A DNA stretch of 64,000 nucleotides from Actinomycetes bacterium. Lineage in GTDB: Bacteria > Actinomycetota > Actinomycetes > Nanopelagicales > Nanopelagicaceae. Position 1 is the first letter of the stretch; each line of letters opens with the position of its first letter. This document shows, piece by piece, positions 1 to 10,841 of this stretch. The position numbers and the translations under genes are program-made. Under the pieces are notes generated by a model that did no database searches, was not told where the DNA came from, and worked only from the letters and a program-made list of their open reading frames with translations. The stretch is from positions 124,001 to 188,000 of the forward strand of contig OX376642.1 of assembly GCA_947383695.1 (NCBI GenBank). The letters are read 5' to 3'.

Positions 1-795
1 ACCTGCTGGTTCACCTTGAACACCAGCTGCCCAAATTGTGACCTCAGATGGCAAGCTGCTTCCATCCTTCATCTCGATCTTGCGTGGCTTAATCGCTTGC
101 ACCGCGGTATTTACATGAACAGTTACGCCAAGCTTTTCTAAATCCTTTTGACCATGTGCAGAAAGCTTCTCTGAAAACATTGGCAGAATTCGAGGACCTG
201 CTTCAATTAAATTAATTTTAATGTGCGCTGCAGCATGTGCTTGATCATGCTTCAAAGGCCCACGAACTAGCTCAGCAAAGGCTCCGGCCATTTCTACTCC
301 GGTGGGACCACCACCAACAACAGAGATTGAAAAGATTGTGTCATCTTCAAAGCGACATAAATCTTCAAAGCGGCGCAAAACTTCGGCACGGATGGTTAGC
401 GCCTCATTAACGCTCTTCATTCCCAATGCATGTTCTGTAACACCTGGAACACCAAAATCTGCCGTTGCAGAACCAAGGGCCACAATTAAGTAATCAAACT
501 CAAGAACTTCGCTGCTGTCTAATTTGATCGTATTGTTTTTGTGGTCAACAGAAATTGGAGAACCCATGCGAAATTGGATTCCTGTTTTGCGAAGGGCTCC
601 GCGAATTGGGTGAGCAACGTGATCTGCTGCAAGCCCTGCCGTTGATACCTGATACAGCAATGGCAAAAAAGTTTGAAAGTTGTGGCGATCGACCAAGGTC
701 ACATGAGCATCGTTGACCAATGCGCGTGCTGCCGTAAGTCCACCAAAGCCGGCACCCAGAATTACTACACGTGGCTTCTGAGGTGTCTTTTGCAT
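1..795 (-). CDS. ndh: Type II NADH dehydrogenase (NDH-2), N-terminal part
   Basis: FAD flavoprotein that passes electrons from NADH to quinone at the inner face of the membrane without pumping protons. The 265 visible residues, read without a stop to the left edge, start with MQKTPQKPRVVILGAGFGG (FAD-binding GxGxxG). The second dinucleotide motif VVGGGPTGVEMAG follows near residue 155, and TIWAAGVQG lies near the edge. The C-terminal third, including any membrane anchor, is outside the window. The ATG lies 6 nt after a TAGACT box and has no Shine-Dalgarno, so a leaderless mRNA is likely. It diverges from the SDR gene with only 23 bases between the start codons. Other pyridine nucleotide-disulfide oxidoreductases are possible, but motif order and the LPLLYQVSTAGL stretch favour NDH-2. 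Confidence 0.88.
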   Translation of the reverse strand, partial: MQKTPQKPRVVILGAGFGGLTAARALVNDAHVTLVDRHNFQTFLPLLYQVSTAGLAADHVAHPIRGALRKTGIQFRMGSPISVDHKNNTIKLDSSEVLEFDYLIVALGSATADFGVPGVTEHALGMKSVNEALTIRAEVLRRFEDLCRFEDDTIFSISVVGGGPTGVEMAGAFAELVRGPLKHDQAHAAAHIKINLIEAGPRILPMFSEKLSAHGQKDLEKLGVTVHVNTAVQAIKPRKIEMKDGSSLPSEVTIWAAGVQGEPAG

Positions 796-818
796 GGGTT
801 AAGTCTAGGCTTCACAGC
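796..818. promoter_or_regulatory. Divergent leaderless promoters with overlapping -10 boxes
   Basis: The 23-base gap between two divergent ATGs contains TAGACT on the minus strand (802-807, 6 nt before the ndh ATG) and TAGGCT on the plus strand (806-811, 7 nt before the SDR ATG). The boxes share two bases. Neither gene has room for a Shine-Dalgarno. The -35 regions would lie inside the opposing coding sequences. Confidence 0.6.
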
Positions 819-2300
819 ATGAACTCGCCTATCGGACACCGTAAGTACCTCGTCACAGGGGCATCGGGATATGTGGGTGGTCGTTTAGTGCGCGCTCTTG
901 TTGATGAGAAGGATGATGTTCGAATTTTAGTGCGCGATAAAAACAAGATCATGGGTCAACCATGGGCAACGCAGGTAGATATTTGCGAAGGCAGTGCTGA
1001 AAATTTCGCAGATCTGCAAAGAGCTCTGGAAGGTATTCATACAGCTTTTTACCTACTGCACTCAATTAACTTGGGTCCTCACTTTGATGAGATTGAAAGT
1101 GAAATGGCTCGCAACTTTGCAAAGGCGGCTGAACTTGCCGGTGTTTCTCAAATCATTTACTTGGGTGGAATCGCCAATGATGCAAATATCAGTAAGCACC
1201 TTGCATCCCGTGCGATGACGGGTGAGTCACTTGCAACAACATCGGTACCTGTTTTAGAGCTTCGCGCCGGAATCATTATCGGTTCAGGCTCTGCCAGCTT
1301 TGAGATGTTGCGTCACTTAACCCACCGTCTGCCGATTATGACAACACCTAAGTGGGTTATGAATAAAACACATCCAATTGCGATCCGCGATGTTTTGTAT
1401 TACCTCAAGGCCACGGCTCGTTTAGAAACTCCTGTCAATAAAGTTTTTGATATCGGTGGTCCAGAAGTTCTGTCCTACGCCGACATGATGCAAAAGTTTG
1501 CAAAACTATCTGGTTTGAAGAAGCGTTGGATTATCAGAGTTCCAGTTTTAACCCCAGGACTATCTAGTTTGTGGATCGGTTTAGTTACACCTGTTCCAAC
1601 CGCGTTGGCACGTCCGCTAGTTGGATCACTGATTAGTGAAGTTGTTGCAGATCCTGCAAAAAGTATTGATGCGCTTATTCCAAAGCCTGCAGAAGGCTTG
1701 ATTGATGTTGAAAATGCAATCCAGTTGGCACTTTCTAAGATCACGACGCACAACGTTGAAACACGGTGGTCTGATGCGACGATGCCAACTGCGCCGTGGC
1801 AAAAGGCGCAAGGAGACCCTGATTGGGCGGGCGAAATGGTGTTGCGTGATCGACGTGAACGCATTACCGATGTTTCCGCAGAAAAGGTGTGGCGACAGGT
1901 AGAACGAATCGGTGGCGACAATGGTTGGTTTGGTTCAGATTTATTGTGGTGGGCCCGCGGAGTATTGGATCGCTTCTTAGTTGGTGGAGTTGGTTTACGT
2001 CGCGGACGTCGTGATCCAGATTTCTTACGCGTTGGTGAAAGCCTAGATTTTTGGCGAGTTGAAGAGCTAGAACCAGGTCGCCGACTAAAGCTCTACGCAG
2101 AAATGGTCTTGCCCGGAAAAGCGTGGCTGGAATTTACCGTGACTCGTGAAAATGGAAAGACCAAGATTGTGCAAGAGGCAACTTTTAATCCTCGTGGTTT
2201 AGGTGGTCAGTTGTACTGGTACGCAGTTTCGCCATTCCACTTGTTTGTTTTCCCAACGATGCTTCGAAACATAGTTAAGAAAGCTAAGAAGGATGCATGA
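819..2300 (+). CDS. SDR family NAD(P)-binding protein with C-terminal DUF2867 domain
   Basis: A 493-residue two-domain protein. Residues 1-300 form an NmrA/epimerase-like Rossmann domain (TGASGYVGG near the N-terminus, then YLLHS and YLGGI strands). Residues about 330-485 are a DUF2867/START-like domain rich in Trp and Arg (WWARGVLDRFLVGG). Proteins of this architecture are common in actinobacteria and their substrate is generally unknown. The start at 819 (MNSPIGHRKY) is preferred over an in-frame ATG 48 bases upstream because the upstream codons overlap the divergent ndh coding region and the promoter, and because a TAGGCT box sits 7 nt before it. The last 8 bases overlap the PLP decarboxylase gene, so the two are probably co-translated. 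Confidence 0.85.
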   Translation: MNSPIGHRKYLVTGASGYVGGRLVRALVDEKDDVRILVRDKNKIMGQPWATQVDICEGSAENFADLQRALEGIHTAFYLLHSINLGPHFDEIESEMARNFAKAAELAGVSQIIYLGGIANDANISKHLASRAMTGESLATTSVPVLELRAGIIIGSGSASFEMLRHLTHRLPIMTTPKWVMNKTHPIAIRDVLYYLKATARLETPVNKVFDIGGPEVLSYADMMQKFAKLSGLKKRWIIRVPVLTPGLSSLWIGLVTPVPTALARPLVGSLISEVVADPAKSIDALIPKPAEGLIDVENAIQLALSKITTHNVETRWSDATMPTAPWQKAQGDPDWAGEMVLRDRRERITDVSAEKVWRQVERIGGDNGWFGSDLLWWARGVLDRFLVGGVGLRRGRRDPDFLRVGESLDFWRVEELEPGRRLKLYAEMVLPGKAWLEFTVTRENGKTKIVQEATFNPRGLGGQLYWYAVSPFHLFVFPTMLRNIVKKAKKDA

Positions 2301-3639
2301 GTTCACTCCTGAAGTAGAGGCATTAGCTGCTGAAATTTTGAAGTACAGCTTGGAACGCTTAAAGGATGATCCACCACTAGATGGCCCACGCTCTGCTGAA
2401 GATTTGTTTAAGGAAGTTGGAAACACCATTACCGCCAAAGGTTTAGGCGGACATGAAGCGCTACAAGTATTCACAAATGTTTTAGCTAAAGCATGTATCT
2501 CGACGGATCATCCACGTAACTTGGCTTTCATTCCATCTGCACCCAGCGAATACGCAAACCTTTTTGATCTCGTAGTCGGTGCAAGCGCTCTGTATGGGGG
2601 ATCGTGGCAAGAAGGTGCTGGTGCTGTCTTTGCAGAAAACCAAGCGATTCAATGGCTTATTGATTTAGCAGGATTGCCTGCATCAGCAGGAGGCGTATTT
2701 GTGCAGGGCGGAACAATTGGAAATCTTTCCGCCCTAGTAGTTGCACGCGCAGAAGCCCGCAAAAAGCACACTCCGGCTGGGCGCTGGGTGATCGCATGTA
2801 GCGCAGAAGCGCATTCATCAATTGCAGCAGCGGCCAATGTTATGGATGTAGATATTCTCAAAGTTCCTGTTGATGCAAAGGGAAAGTTGCAAGGAAGTGC
2901 TGTTGCAGAGGCGATAGATCATTTGCATGCAACAACCAGCAATCGAGTATTTGCAGTTGTTGCAACATCTGGCACAACAAACCTCGGAATCATCGATGAT
3001 CTTAAAGGCGTGGGCAAAGCAGCAAAGGATCGCGACATCTGGTTCCATGTTGATGGGGCGTATGGTTTAGCAGCGTTGTGTGCACCCTCTGTCCGTACAG
3101 ATTTTGATGGAGTTGAAAATGCGGATTCATTTATTGTCGATCCGCACAAGTGGTTGTTTGCACCATTTGATGCCTGCGCACTTGTGTATCGCAATCCAGA
3201 GTTAGCAAAGGAAGCACATTCACAACATGCTTCTTATCTAGACACTTTAAAAGATGATCAATGGTCTCCTTCAGATTATGCGATTAACTTAACCCGCAGA
3301 ACTCGGGGCTTGCCATTTTGGTTTTCGCTGGCTGCTCATGGCACAGATGCATACACAGAGGCAATGGAGCAGACAATTACAGTTGCAAAAGATGCAGCTG
3401 AATTAGTGCGCAACCATCCAAATCTGGAATTACTGTGCGAACCAGAGCTTTCGATTGTTGCCTTTACTCGTAAGGGTTGGGCGGCTGCGGATTACCAACT
3501 CTGGAGCGATCAGTTATTGGCCGATCAAGTCGGATTTATCCCGCCTTCATCACACAATGGCCAACCGATTCTGCGATTTGCAATCGTTAATCCATGGACA
3601 AAAATCAGCGATATTCAAATGATTCTGGATAGGCTGTAA
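2293..3639 (+). CDS. Group II pyridoxal-phosphate-dependent amino-acid decarboxylase
   Basis: A 448-residue cytoplasmic enzyme of the glutamate/aromatic L-amino-acid decarboxylase family. It contains the SGTTNLGIIDD strand, the PLP-contacting HVDGAYG, and VDPHKW with Lys286 as the Schiff-base lysine. PRNLAFIPSAPS and GGTIGNLSAL are also typical of this fold. Length suits the shorter aromatic-type members. The substrate cannot be fixed from sequence alone; tryptophan, tyrosine or another amino acid is possible. The start overlaps the stop of the SDR-DUF2867 gene by 8 bases, which makes a two-gene operon and suggests the amine or its carbonyl derivative could be linked to the SDR step (inference). 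Confidence 0.88.
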   Translation: MHEFTPEVEALAAEILKYSLERLKDDPPLDGPRSAEDLFKEVGNTITAKGLGGHEALQVFTNVLAKACISTDHPRNLAFIPSAPSEYANLFDLVVGASALYGGSWQEGAGAVFAENQAIQWLIDLAGLPASAGGVFVQGGTIGNLSALVVARAEARKKHTPAGRWVIACSAEAHSSIAAAANVMDVDILKVPVDAKGKLQGSAVAEAIDHLHATTSNRVFAVVATSGTTNLGIIDDLKGVGKAAKDRDIWFHVDGAYGLAALCAPSVRTDFDGVENADSFIVDPHKWLFAPFDACALVYRNPELAKEAHSQHASYLDTLKDDQWSPSDYAINLTRRTRGLPFWFSLAAHGTDAYTEAMEQTITVAKDAAELVRNHPNLELLCEPELSIVAFTRKGWAAADYQLWSDQLLADQVGFIPPSSHNGQPILRFAIVNPWTKISDIQMILDRL

Positions 3640-3678
3640 ATCCCACAGTTTTTGCCCATCTGACCTAAGATTTACCCC

Positions 3679-3942
3679 ATGTCCGCACAAGAAGAGTCAG
3701 CGATCAATACTGGCCTGAGCGACCTCGAAGTTCGTATCCTGGATTTTGAAGGCAATTGGTGGCGTTACGCCGGCGCAAAAGAGGCTGCAATCAAAGAGCT
3801 TTTTGATGTGACCGCACCTCGTTACTACCAACTACTCAACGATCTGATTGACCGCGACGATGCCCTAGCTGCCTCACCCATGCTAGTTAAGCGTCTTCGC
3901 CGCCTACGTGAGGCCCGTATGGCCACACGTGTTGCTCGCTAG
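3679..3942 (+). CDS. DUF3263 family protein
   Basis: An 87-residue basic protein of an actinobacterial family without known function. The conserved part is [19 protein letters not shown] followed by [12 protein letters not shown], which looks like a small helix-turn-helix; the C-terminus is very arginine-rich ([17 protein letters not shown]). A DNA-binding role is plausible but unproven. The ATG is 7 nt after TAAGAT (3666-3671) and has no Shine-Dalgarno. The stop codon is part of a 32-base tandem duplication, and the gene is followed by the groEL promoter. Confidence 0.85.
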   Translation: MSAQEESAINTGLSDLEVRILDFEGNWWRYAGAKEAAIKELFDVTAPRYYQLLNDLIDRDDALAASPMLVKRLRRLREARMATRVAR

Positions 3943-3995
3943 CCTGACCTCACCCTCCTCGTTTTGCTCGCTAGCCTGACCTCACCCTCCTCGTT
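3932..3995 (+). repeat. 32-base perfect tandem duplication over the DUF3263 stop codon
   Basis: Two adjacent copies with period 32 (3932-3963 and 3964-3995), each beginning TTGCTCGCTAGCCTGACC. Copy 1 holds the last codons and TAG stop of the DUF3263 gene; copy 2 repeats the same bases in noncoding sequence and runs into the groEL -35 box. The identity suggests a recent slippage or duplication event. Confidence 0.9.
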
Positions 3996-4024
3996 TTGCG
4001 CCTCGGAAATAAAGGCTCTAGATT
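3996..4024 (+). promoter_or_regulatory. groEL promoter
   Basis: A -35 box TTGCGC (3996-4001), a 17-base spacer and a -10 box TAGATT (4019-4024). Transcription would begin near 4031, at the first arm of the CIRCE operator. The -35 box arises at the junction where the tandem duplication diverges. Confidence 0.65.
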
Positions 4025-4029
4025 TGGCG

Positions 4030-4056
4030 TTAGCACTCTCGGGGTGCGAGTGATAA
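4030..4056 (+). promoter_or_regulatory. CIRCE operator (HrcA site)
   Basis: TTAGCACTC, nine bases, then GAGTGATAA. This matches the CIRCE inverted repeat TTAGCACTC-N9-GAGTGCTAA with one change in the second arm. It lies directly after the -10 box, where bound HrcA would block groEL transcription until heat shock. hrcA is not in the window. Confidence 0.93.
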
Positions 4057-5718
<1,662 letters not shown>

Positions 5719-5744
5719 GCTATTCTTAACTAGTAGTTACGCGT

Positions 5745-5777
5745 AACGCCGTCTCTGATTAACACAGAGGCGGCGTT
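5745..5777 (+). terminator. Intrinsic terminator of groEL
   Basis: A 13-base-pair stem (5745-5757 with 5765-5777, AACGCCGTCTCTG against CAGAGGCGGCGTT, one G-U pair) and a 7-base loop, 27 bases after the stop. The following U-run is weak (CTGCTTTA). Confidence 0.75.
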
Positions 5778-5795
5778 CTGCTTTACCCTTAGACC

Positions 5796-6560
5796 ATGGC
5801 AAAGAAATCTCTCGTCTCTAAAAAAGAGAAGGCTCCGAAAAAGGAGGCTGCTCAAAAAGAGGCACCAGCAAAGAGCACCGTTGTTGCTTTTGATGCAAAG
5901 GATCTTGCCCGTAACGCCGCGTTAGAGCAGGCGGAAAAACGCGATCAAGTTGGCGGATTTGTTTCAGTTGATTTTGATGATGACAATCGCGTTGCAACTT
6001 ATTTATTTGAAGCAAACCTTGCAGGCTACAAAGGGTGGCGTTGGTGCATCACAATTGCAAAGGTTGATGCAGATTCACAACCAACAATTTGCGATGTTGT
6101 AGTTCTTCCGGGCCCAGATGCATTACGTGCTCCTGAATGGATTCCATATCGCGATCGCATTCTTCCTGGCGATGTTGGCGTCGGAGACATTGTTCCAAGC
6201 TCACTTGATGACACACGTTTAGTTGCAGGACAACAAGCGCTGCCACAGGATGAAGAGCTTGATACTGCAATGGCAATTGAACTTGGATTAGGTCGCGCAC
6301 GAGTTCTTTCAATTGAAGGACGTGACCAGGCAGCTAAGCGTTGGTATGACGGCGAACGTGGACCGAACGCGCCCGTTGCCCAGTCAGCACCAAAGCCATG
6401 TCACAGCTGCGGATTCTTTATTCCTATCGCAGGATCATTACGAGCAACCTTTGGCGTATGCGCCAATGCGATCTCGCCTGATGATGCACGCGTAGTGAGC
6501 GTGGATCATGGCTGCGGAGCACATTCCGAAGCGACCTTCACAGAGCCGGTGTTAAACTAA
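5796..6560 (+). CDS. DUF3027 family protein
   Basis: A 254-residue protein of an actinobacterial family of unknown function. The N-terminal 35 residues are Lys/Ala/Glu-rich and probably disordered. The body has conserved GYKGWRWCITIAKVD and LLPGDVGVGDI-type stretches (here ILPGDVGVGDIVP). The C-terminal region carries Cys pairs (KPCHSCGFF, GVCANA, HGCGAHSE) that could bind zinc. The ATG is 6 nt after TACCCT (5784-5789), another leaderless-type start. I recall this family near cold-shock protein and serC genes in mycobacteria, which agrees with the order here. Confidence 0.87.
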   Translation: MAKKSLVSKKEKAPKKEAAQKEAPAKSTVVAFDAKDLARNAALEQAEKRDQVGGFVSVDFDDDNRVATYLFEANLAGYKGWRWCITIAKVDADSQPTICDVVVLPGPDALRAPEWIPYRDRILPGDVGVGDIVPSSLDDTRLVAGQQALPQDEELDTAMAIELGLGRARVLSIEGRDQAAKRWYDGERGPNAPVAQSAPKPCHSCGFFIPIAGSLRATFGVCANAISPDDARVVSVDHGCGAHSEATFTEPVLN

Positions 6561-6627
6561 GCACCTGCTATCGCAACCGCGATACTTAATTTTCACCAGT
6601 AAAGAAAACAAGCAAGGAGCACTCCCC

Positions 6628-7011
6628 ATGCCTACAGGACGCGTTAAATGGTTCTCATTGGAAAAAGGCTTCGGCTTCATTGCAAATGATGAAGGCGAAG
6701 ATGTTTATCTAGCTGCAACTTCACTTCCTGAAGGTGTTGCAACGGTAAAGCCTGGAACAAAGCTTGAGTTTTCTATTGCAGATAGCCGTAAAGGCCCACA
6801 AGCGCTATCAGTACATATCATTGATGCTCCACCATCACTAGTAGAGAACTCACGTGTTAACAGTGATGATCTTGCTGCGATGATTGAAGACACAATCAAG
6901 ATGTTGGACAAGGTTGGAAATGGTTTGCGCCATGGACGTCATCCAAATGCACAAGAGGCTGATCGTCTTGGTCGTGTGCTGCGCGGTATCGCTACTGCCC
7001 TAGGCGCTTAA
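6628..7011 (+). CDS. Cold-shock domain protein with C-terminal extension
   Basis: A 127-residue protein. Residues 1-66 form a cold-shock OB fold (GRVKWFSLEKGFGFI contains RNP1; the RNP2 position reads DVYLAAT instead of the usual VFVH). The remaining 60 residues are helical (DDLAAMIEDTIKMLDK, then an Arg/His-rich helix) and are seen in actinobacterial CspB-type proteins. It should bind single-stranded RNA or DNA. A clear Shine-Dalgarno AAGGAG (about 6614-6619) precedes the ATG. A small hairpin (TATCGC-AACC-GCGATA, 6569-6584) between DUF3027 and this gene could be a weak terminator or leader element. Confidence 0.92.
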   Translation: MPTGRVKWFSLEKGFGFIANDEGEDVYLAATSLPEGVATVKPGTKLEFSIADSRKGPQALSVHIIDAPPSLVENSRVNSDDLAAMIEDTIKMLDKVGNGLRHGRHPNAQEADRLGRVLRGIATALGA

Positions 7012-7036
7012 TTAAAGCTAGCGTGCTTAAAACTTT

Positions 7037-7225
7037 TTAAATGCCGCTTCGTCGATCACGACGAATTGTGTAACGAATACCAACGAAGCCTAAAGCTGTT
7101 CCCATTACGCATGTCCAAATAACTTTGGCATCTGCATTAACTGCAACTGCAATAACACCAGCTATCACCCAGCACATTGTTCCAAATGCGACTAGAGTTA
7201 TCGCATTGCGTAGTCGAGTAGTCAT
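7037..7225 (-). CDS. DUF2530-like small membrane protein
   Basis: A 62-residue protein with two hydrophobic helices (about residues 8-29 and 35-52) and a basic C-terminus (RYTIRRDRRSGI). It fits the actinobacterial DUF2530 family, whose function is unknown. The ATG is preceded on the minus strand by TACTCT (7232-7237) at 6 nt spacing with no Shine-Dalgarno, so it is probably leaderless. It diverges from the MFS gene at 7238, and its -10 box touches that gene's start codon. Confidence 0.75.
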   Translation of the reverse strand: MTTRLRNAITLVAFGTMCWVIAGVIAVAVNADAKVIWTCVMGTALGFVGIRYTIRRDRRSGI

Positions 7226-7237
7226 GGGGCAAGAGTA

Positions 7238-8512
7238 ATGCGTTTATCGGTAAAAGAGGATGGTAATTGGCGTTCATTTCGCCACCGTAATTACCGGATT
7301 CTCTTTCCTGCCAACACAGTTTCAAATATTGGAAGCTGGGCCCAACGAATTGCTCAAGATTGGCTCGTACTAGAACTTACTAACAACAACGGAACGTACT
7401 TAGGTTTAGTCACCGCGGTTCAATTTGCTCCAGTTTTAGCATTTTCATTGCATGGTGGAAAACTTGCAGATCGATTTAATAAGAGAAAAGTATTGATCCT
7501 CACCAACATTATTGGTGGTGCCGCCTCTCTTGCATTAGGTATCTTGGTTATGACAGATCTGATTGCCCTGTGGCATGTCTTTGTTCTTGCAGGAATCTTG
7601 GGTATTTCAACCGCGATTGATGCGCCGGTGCGCCAATCCTTTACAACTGAGGTTGTTGGTCAAACAGATCTACCCAATGCAGTTTCTTTGAACTCAGCTA
7701 ACTTCAACGCCGGTCGCCTTGTAGGACCCGCGATTTCAGGTGGTTTGATCGCAGCTTTTGGTACTGGGCCTTCATTTATCGTTAACGGGCTTTCATACTT
7801 CTTTGTTATCGCCGCCTTAATGAACCTCAATGAAAAGGCGTTCTTTCATTTAGATCGACCAAAATCTGATGGAAGTATTCGAGAGGGAATTGCATACGCG
7901 AAGGCCCGCCCTGATATCTATGTAGTGATGTTGATGGTCTTCTTCTTAGCTACCTTTGGTTTGAACTTCCAGATCTTTAACGCGCTCATGGCTACACAAG
8001 AGTTTGGCTTAGGACCAGCAAGCTTTGGTTTGATGGGAACCTTCATCGCAATCGGTTCACTGTCAGGAGCTATTGGATCGGCCCGTCTAGAGCGATTTAG
8101 AAATACAAAGTTTGTCATTAAGGGTGGAATCGCTTTTTCAATCTCCATTATGGTTTTGTCAATCATTCCAAATTACAGTATCTACATTTTGTGGCTACCA
8201 ATTTGTGGAGTAACCGCCTTAACAACTTTGGTATCAGCTAACTCAATTGTCCAGACAAGTACCGACCCAGTAATTCGTGGTCGCGTTATGGGTATTTACC
8301 TCTTGATCTTCATGGGCGGAACCCCATTTGGTTCGCCACTAATTGGAGCAACAACTGATCTAGTTGGAATCCGACCAACAATTGTTATTTGCGGTGGCAT
8401 TTCGCTAGCAGCTTCTTTGTTTATCTGGTTCAAATACAAGAACCGAGTAACACTTCCTGCAGATATTTCTGTAGCAACAGTCTTAAAGACTGTTGATCGC
8501 GATCACAAGTAA
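7238..8512 (+). CDS. MFS transporter (MFS_3/EntS-like)
   Basis: A 424-residue, roughly 12-helix permease. The N-terminal FRHRNYRILFPANTVSNIGSWAQRIAQDWLVLEL and GGKLADRFNKRKVLI (the loop 2-3 MFS signature) are typical of the MFS_3 group that includes the enterobactin exporter EntS. The substrate is unknown; export of a small molecule is the usual role. The start is not well supported: no convincing Shine-Dalgarno or -10 box precedes the ATG at 7238. The 3' end overlaps a tiny coupled ORF on the opposite strand by 30 bases. Confidence 0.85.
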   Translation: MRLSVKEDGNWRSFRHRNYRILFPANTVSNIGSWAQRIAQDWLVLELTNNNGTYLGLVTAVQFAPVLAFSLHGGKLADRFNKRKVLILTNIIGGAASLALGILVMTDLIALWHVFVLAGILGISTAIDAPVRQSFTTEVVGQTDLPNAVSLNSANFNAGRLVGPAISGGLIAAFGTGPSFIVNGLSYFFVIAALMNLNEKAFFHLDRPKSDGSIREGIAYAKARPDIYVVMLMVFFLATFGLNFQIFNALMATQEFGLGPASFGLMGTFIAIGSLSGAIGSARLERFRNTKFVIKGGIAFSISIMVLSIIPNYSIYILWLPICGVTALTTLVSANSIVQTSTDPVIRGRVMGIYLLIFMGGTPFGSPLIGATTDLVGIRPTIVICGGISLAASLFIWFKYKNRVTLPADISVATVLKTVDRDHK

Positions 8513-8563
8513 AATACCAATCAGGGCAAGCAAGGTAATTAACCTTCTAGTTTTGTAACTCAC
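8483..8563 (-). CDS. Putative 26-residue membrane peptide coupled to the MFS gene
   Basis: A GTG start overlaps the stop of the upstream MFS gene as GTGA (8560-8563). The frame encodes a basic N-terminus (SYKTRR) followed by one hydrophobic helix (LITLLALIGILLVIAI) and stops at 8483. The four-base overlap is the usual translational-coupling arrangement, and the peptide has the shape of a single-pass membrane microprotein. It overlaps the end of the convergent MFS gene, so chance is possible. I do not recognise a family. Confidence 0.35.
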   Translation of the reverse strand: MSYKTRRLITLLALIGILLVIAINSL

Positions 8564-9716
8564 ACAGACTCCTTCACATCTGAAGGAATCGCCTTCACGA
8601 TGATAAAAGCTATGCCGATCAAGACAAAAACCATGATATAGGCCCGTGAAATTTGAAAAATATCTGCTAATAGACCCAGCAAGAATGGCGCTCCTGCAAT
8701 AGCAACTCCAGCAGCTAAAGAAGCACGACCAATTGCTAAATCTGGACGACCATCGCTTAAGCCGATCAATCGAATTGATGACAGTGCAAACTGCATTGAG
8801 ATACCAAGACCTACAACTAGTAGGCACAGTAATGAAATCACCATGTTATGTGACAGCCAGAATCCAAGGAATCCCAAGAATTGCATAGCAATGATTGTTA
8901 GCAGTTGGTTATCGAGTGAAAGCTTCTTCAGGACCAATCCACCATACCAACGCCCGATTCCCATACCTGTACCAAGAGCCACAATTGCAACTGTTGAAAT
9001 CGCCGCTGTTGATCCAACACGATCCTTCAAAAGTGCTGCAGCCCAGAATGAGGTTGCAAACTCACTTGAAATACAAGCAACAAAACCAAACCACGAGATC
9101 CAAAACTTGGCTGAAAGCTTTCCACCTTGTGGACCATGCTCATCAGGAACATGTTCTTCTGCACCCTTTTCGCGGCCAACAAAAAACAGAAGTAATGCCA
9201 CAGGTAATGCAAGCAACAAACCTAAACGCCACAAACTTGGGAAGGCGATTGCAATTGTTCCGATTAAAGCTGTTCCGGTAACAAAACCAACTGATGCAAT
9301 TCCATTTGCTTGTGGAATCGCGACTTCTGCCGCTTTGCCGTAATGCGAAGACATCTTGGTAAGCATCGTGTTAATGACAACTGATGTTCCAAAACCAGTA
9401 ATAAATGTGGCCGGCAAGGTGATGTACACCGGTGGAGAAATCACAAACAAGGTCAGGCCTGTGATGAAGATAGATAAACCGATCCAACTGGCACGGTTAC
9501 GTCCATACTTATGTGCAATGCGTGGATTAGCCCAGCCAGCAAAGATTGAAGCCACACCCATCGCAGTTCCGTGTAAACCAGCGATTGTTAGTGAAGTGCC
9601 TTGATCTGCACGCAGCAATGATTGTGCTGGCCCAAAGCCACCTAGATAGAAGTTAACAACAGCGGTCTGGACCGCTACTACCCAGAAGAAACGATCGCGG
9701 TGGAAGCTCTTAGACA

Positions 9717-9717
<1 letters not shown>
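8560..9717 (-). CDS. MFS transporter, third gene of the pdxH-serC operon
   Basis: A 385-residue, about 12-helix transporter (AQSLLRADQGTSLTIAGLHGTAMGVASI at the N-terminus, AHKYGRNRASWIG in the helix 2-3 loop). Its ATG overlaps the serC stop as TAATG (9715-9719), so it is translated with serC. I recall an MFS-type membrane gene near serC and DUF2530 in mycobacteria (Rv0876c region), so the pairing may be conserved. The substrate is unknown. No terminator is visible between it and the convergent gene. Confidence 0.85.
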
Positions 9718-10832
<1,115 letters not shown>

Positions 10833-10835
10833 CTA

Positions 10836-10841
10836 AGACTA
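10836..10841 (-). promoter_or_regulatory. Possible internal leaderless promoter of serC
   Basis: TAGTCT on the minus strand, 6 nt before the serC ATG and overlapping the pdxH stop codon. Its position fits a -10 box with transcription starting at the A of ATG. No -35 box was identified. Confidence 0.4.

Noticed and set aside
1475-1921. 148-codon minus-strand ORF opposite the SDR-DUF2867 gene
   Set aside because: Antisense shadow; the plus-strand frame has clear domain motifs over the same bases.
8843-9343. 166-codon plus-strand ORF opposite the serC-operon MFS gene
   Set aside because: Pro/Ser/Asn-rich low-complexity translation with no membrane or domain pattern, fully inside the MFS gene.
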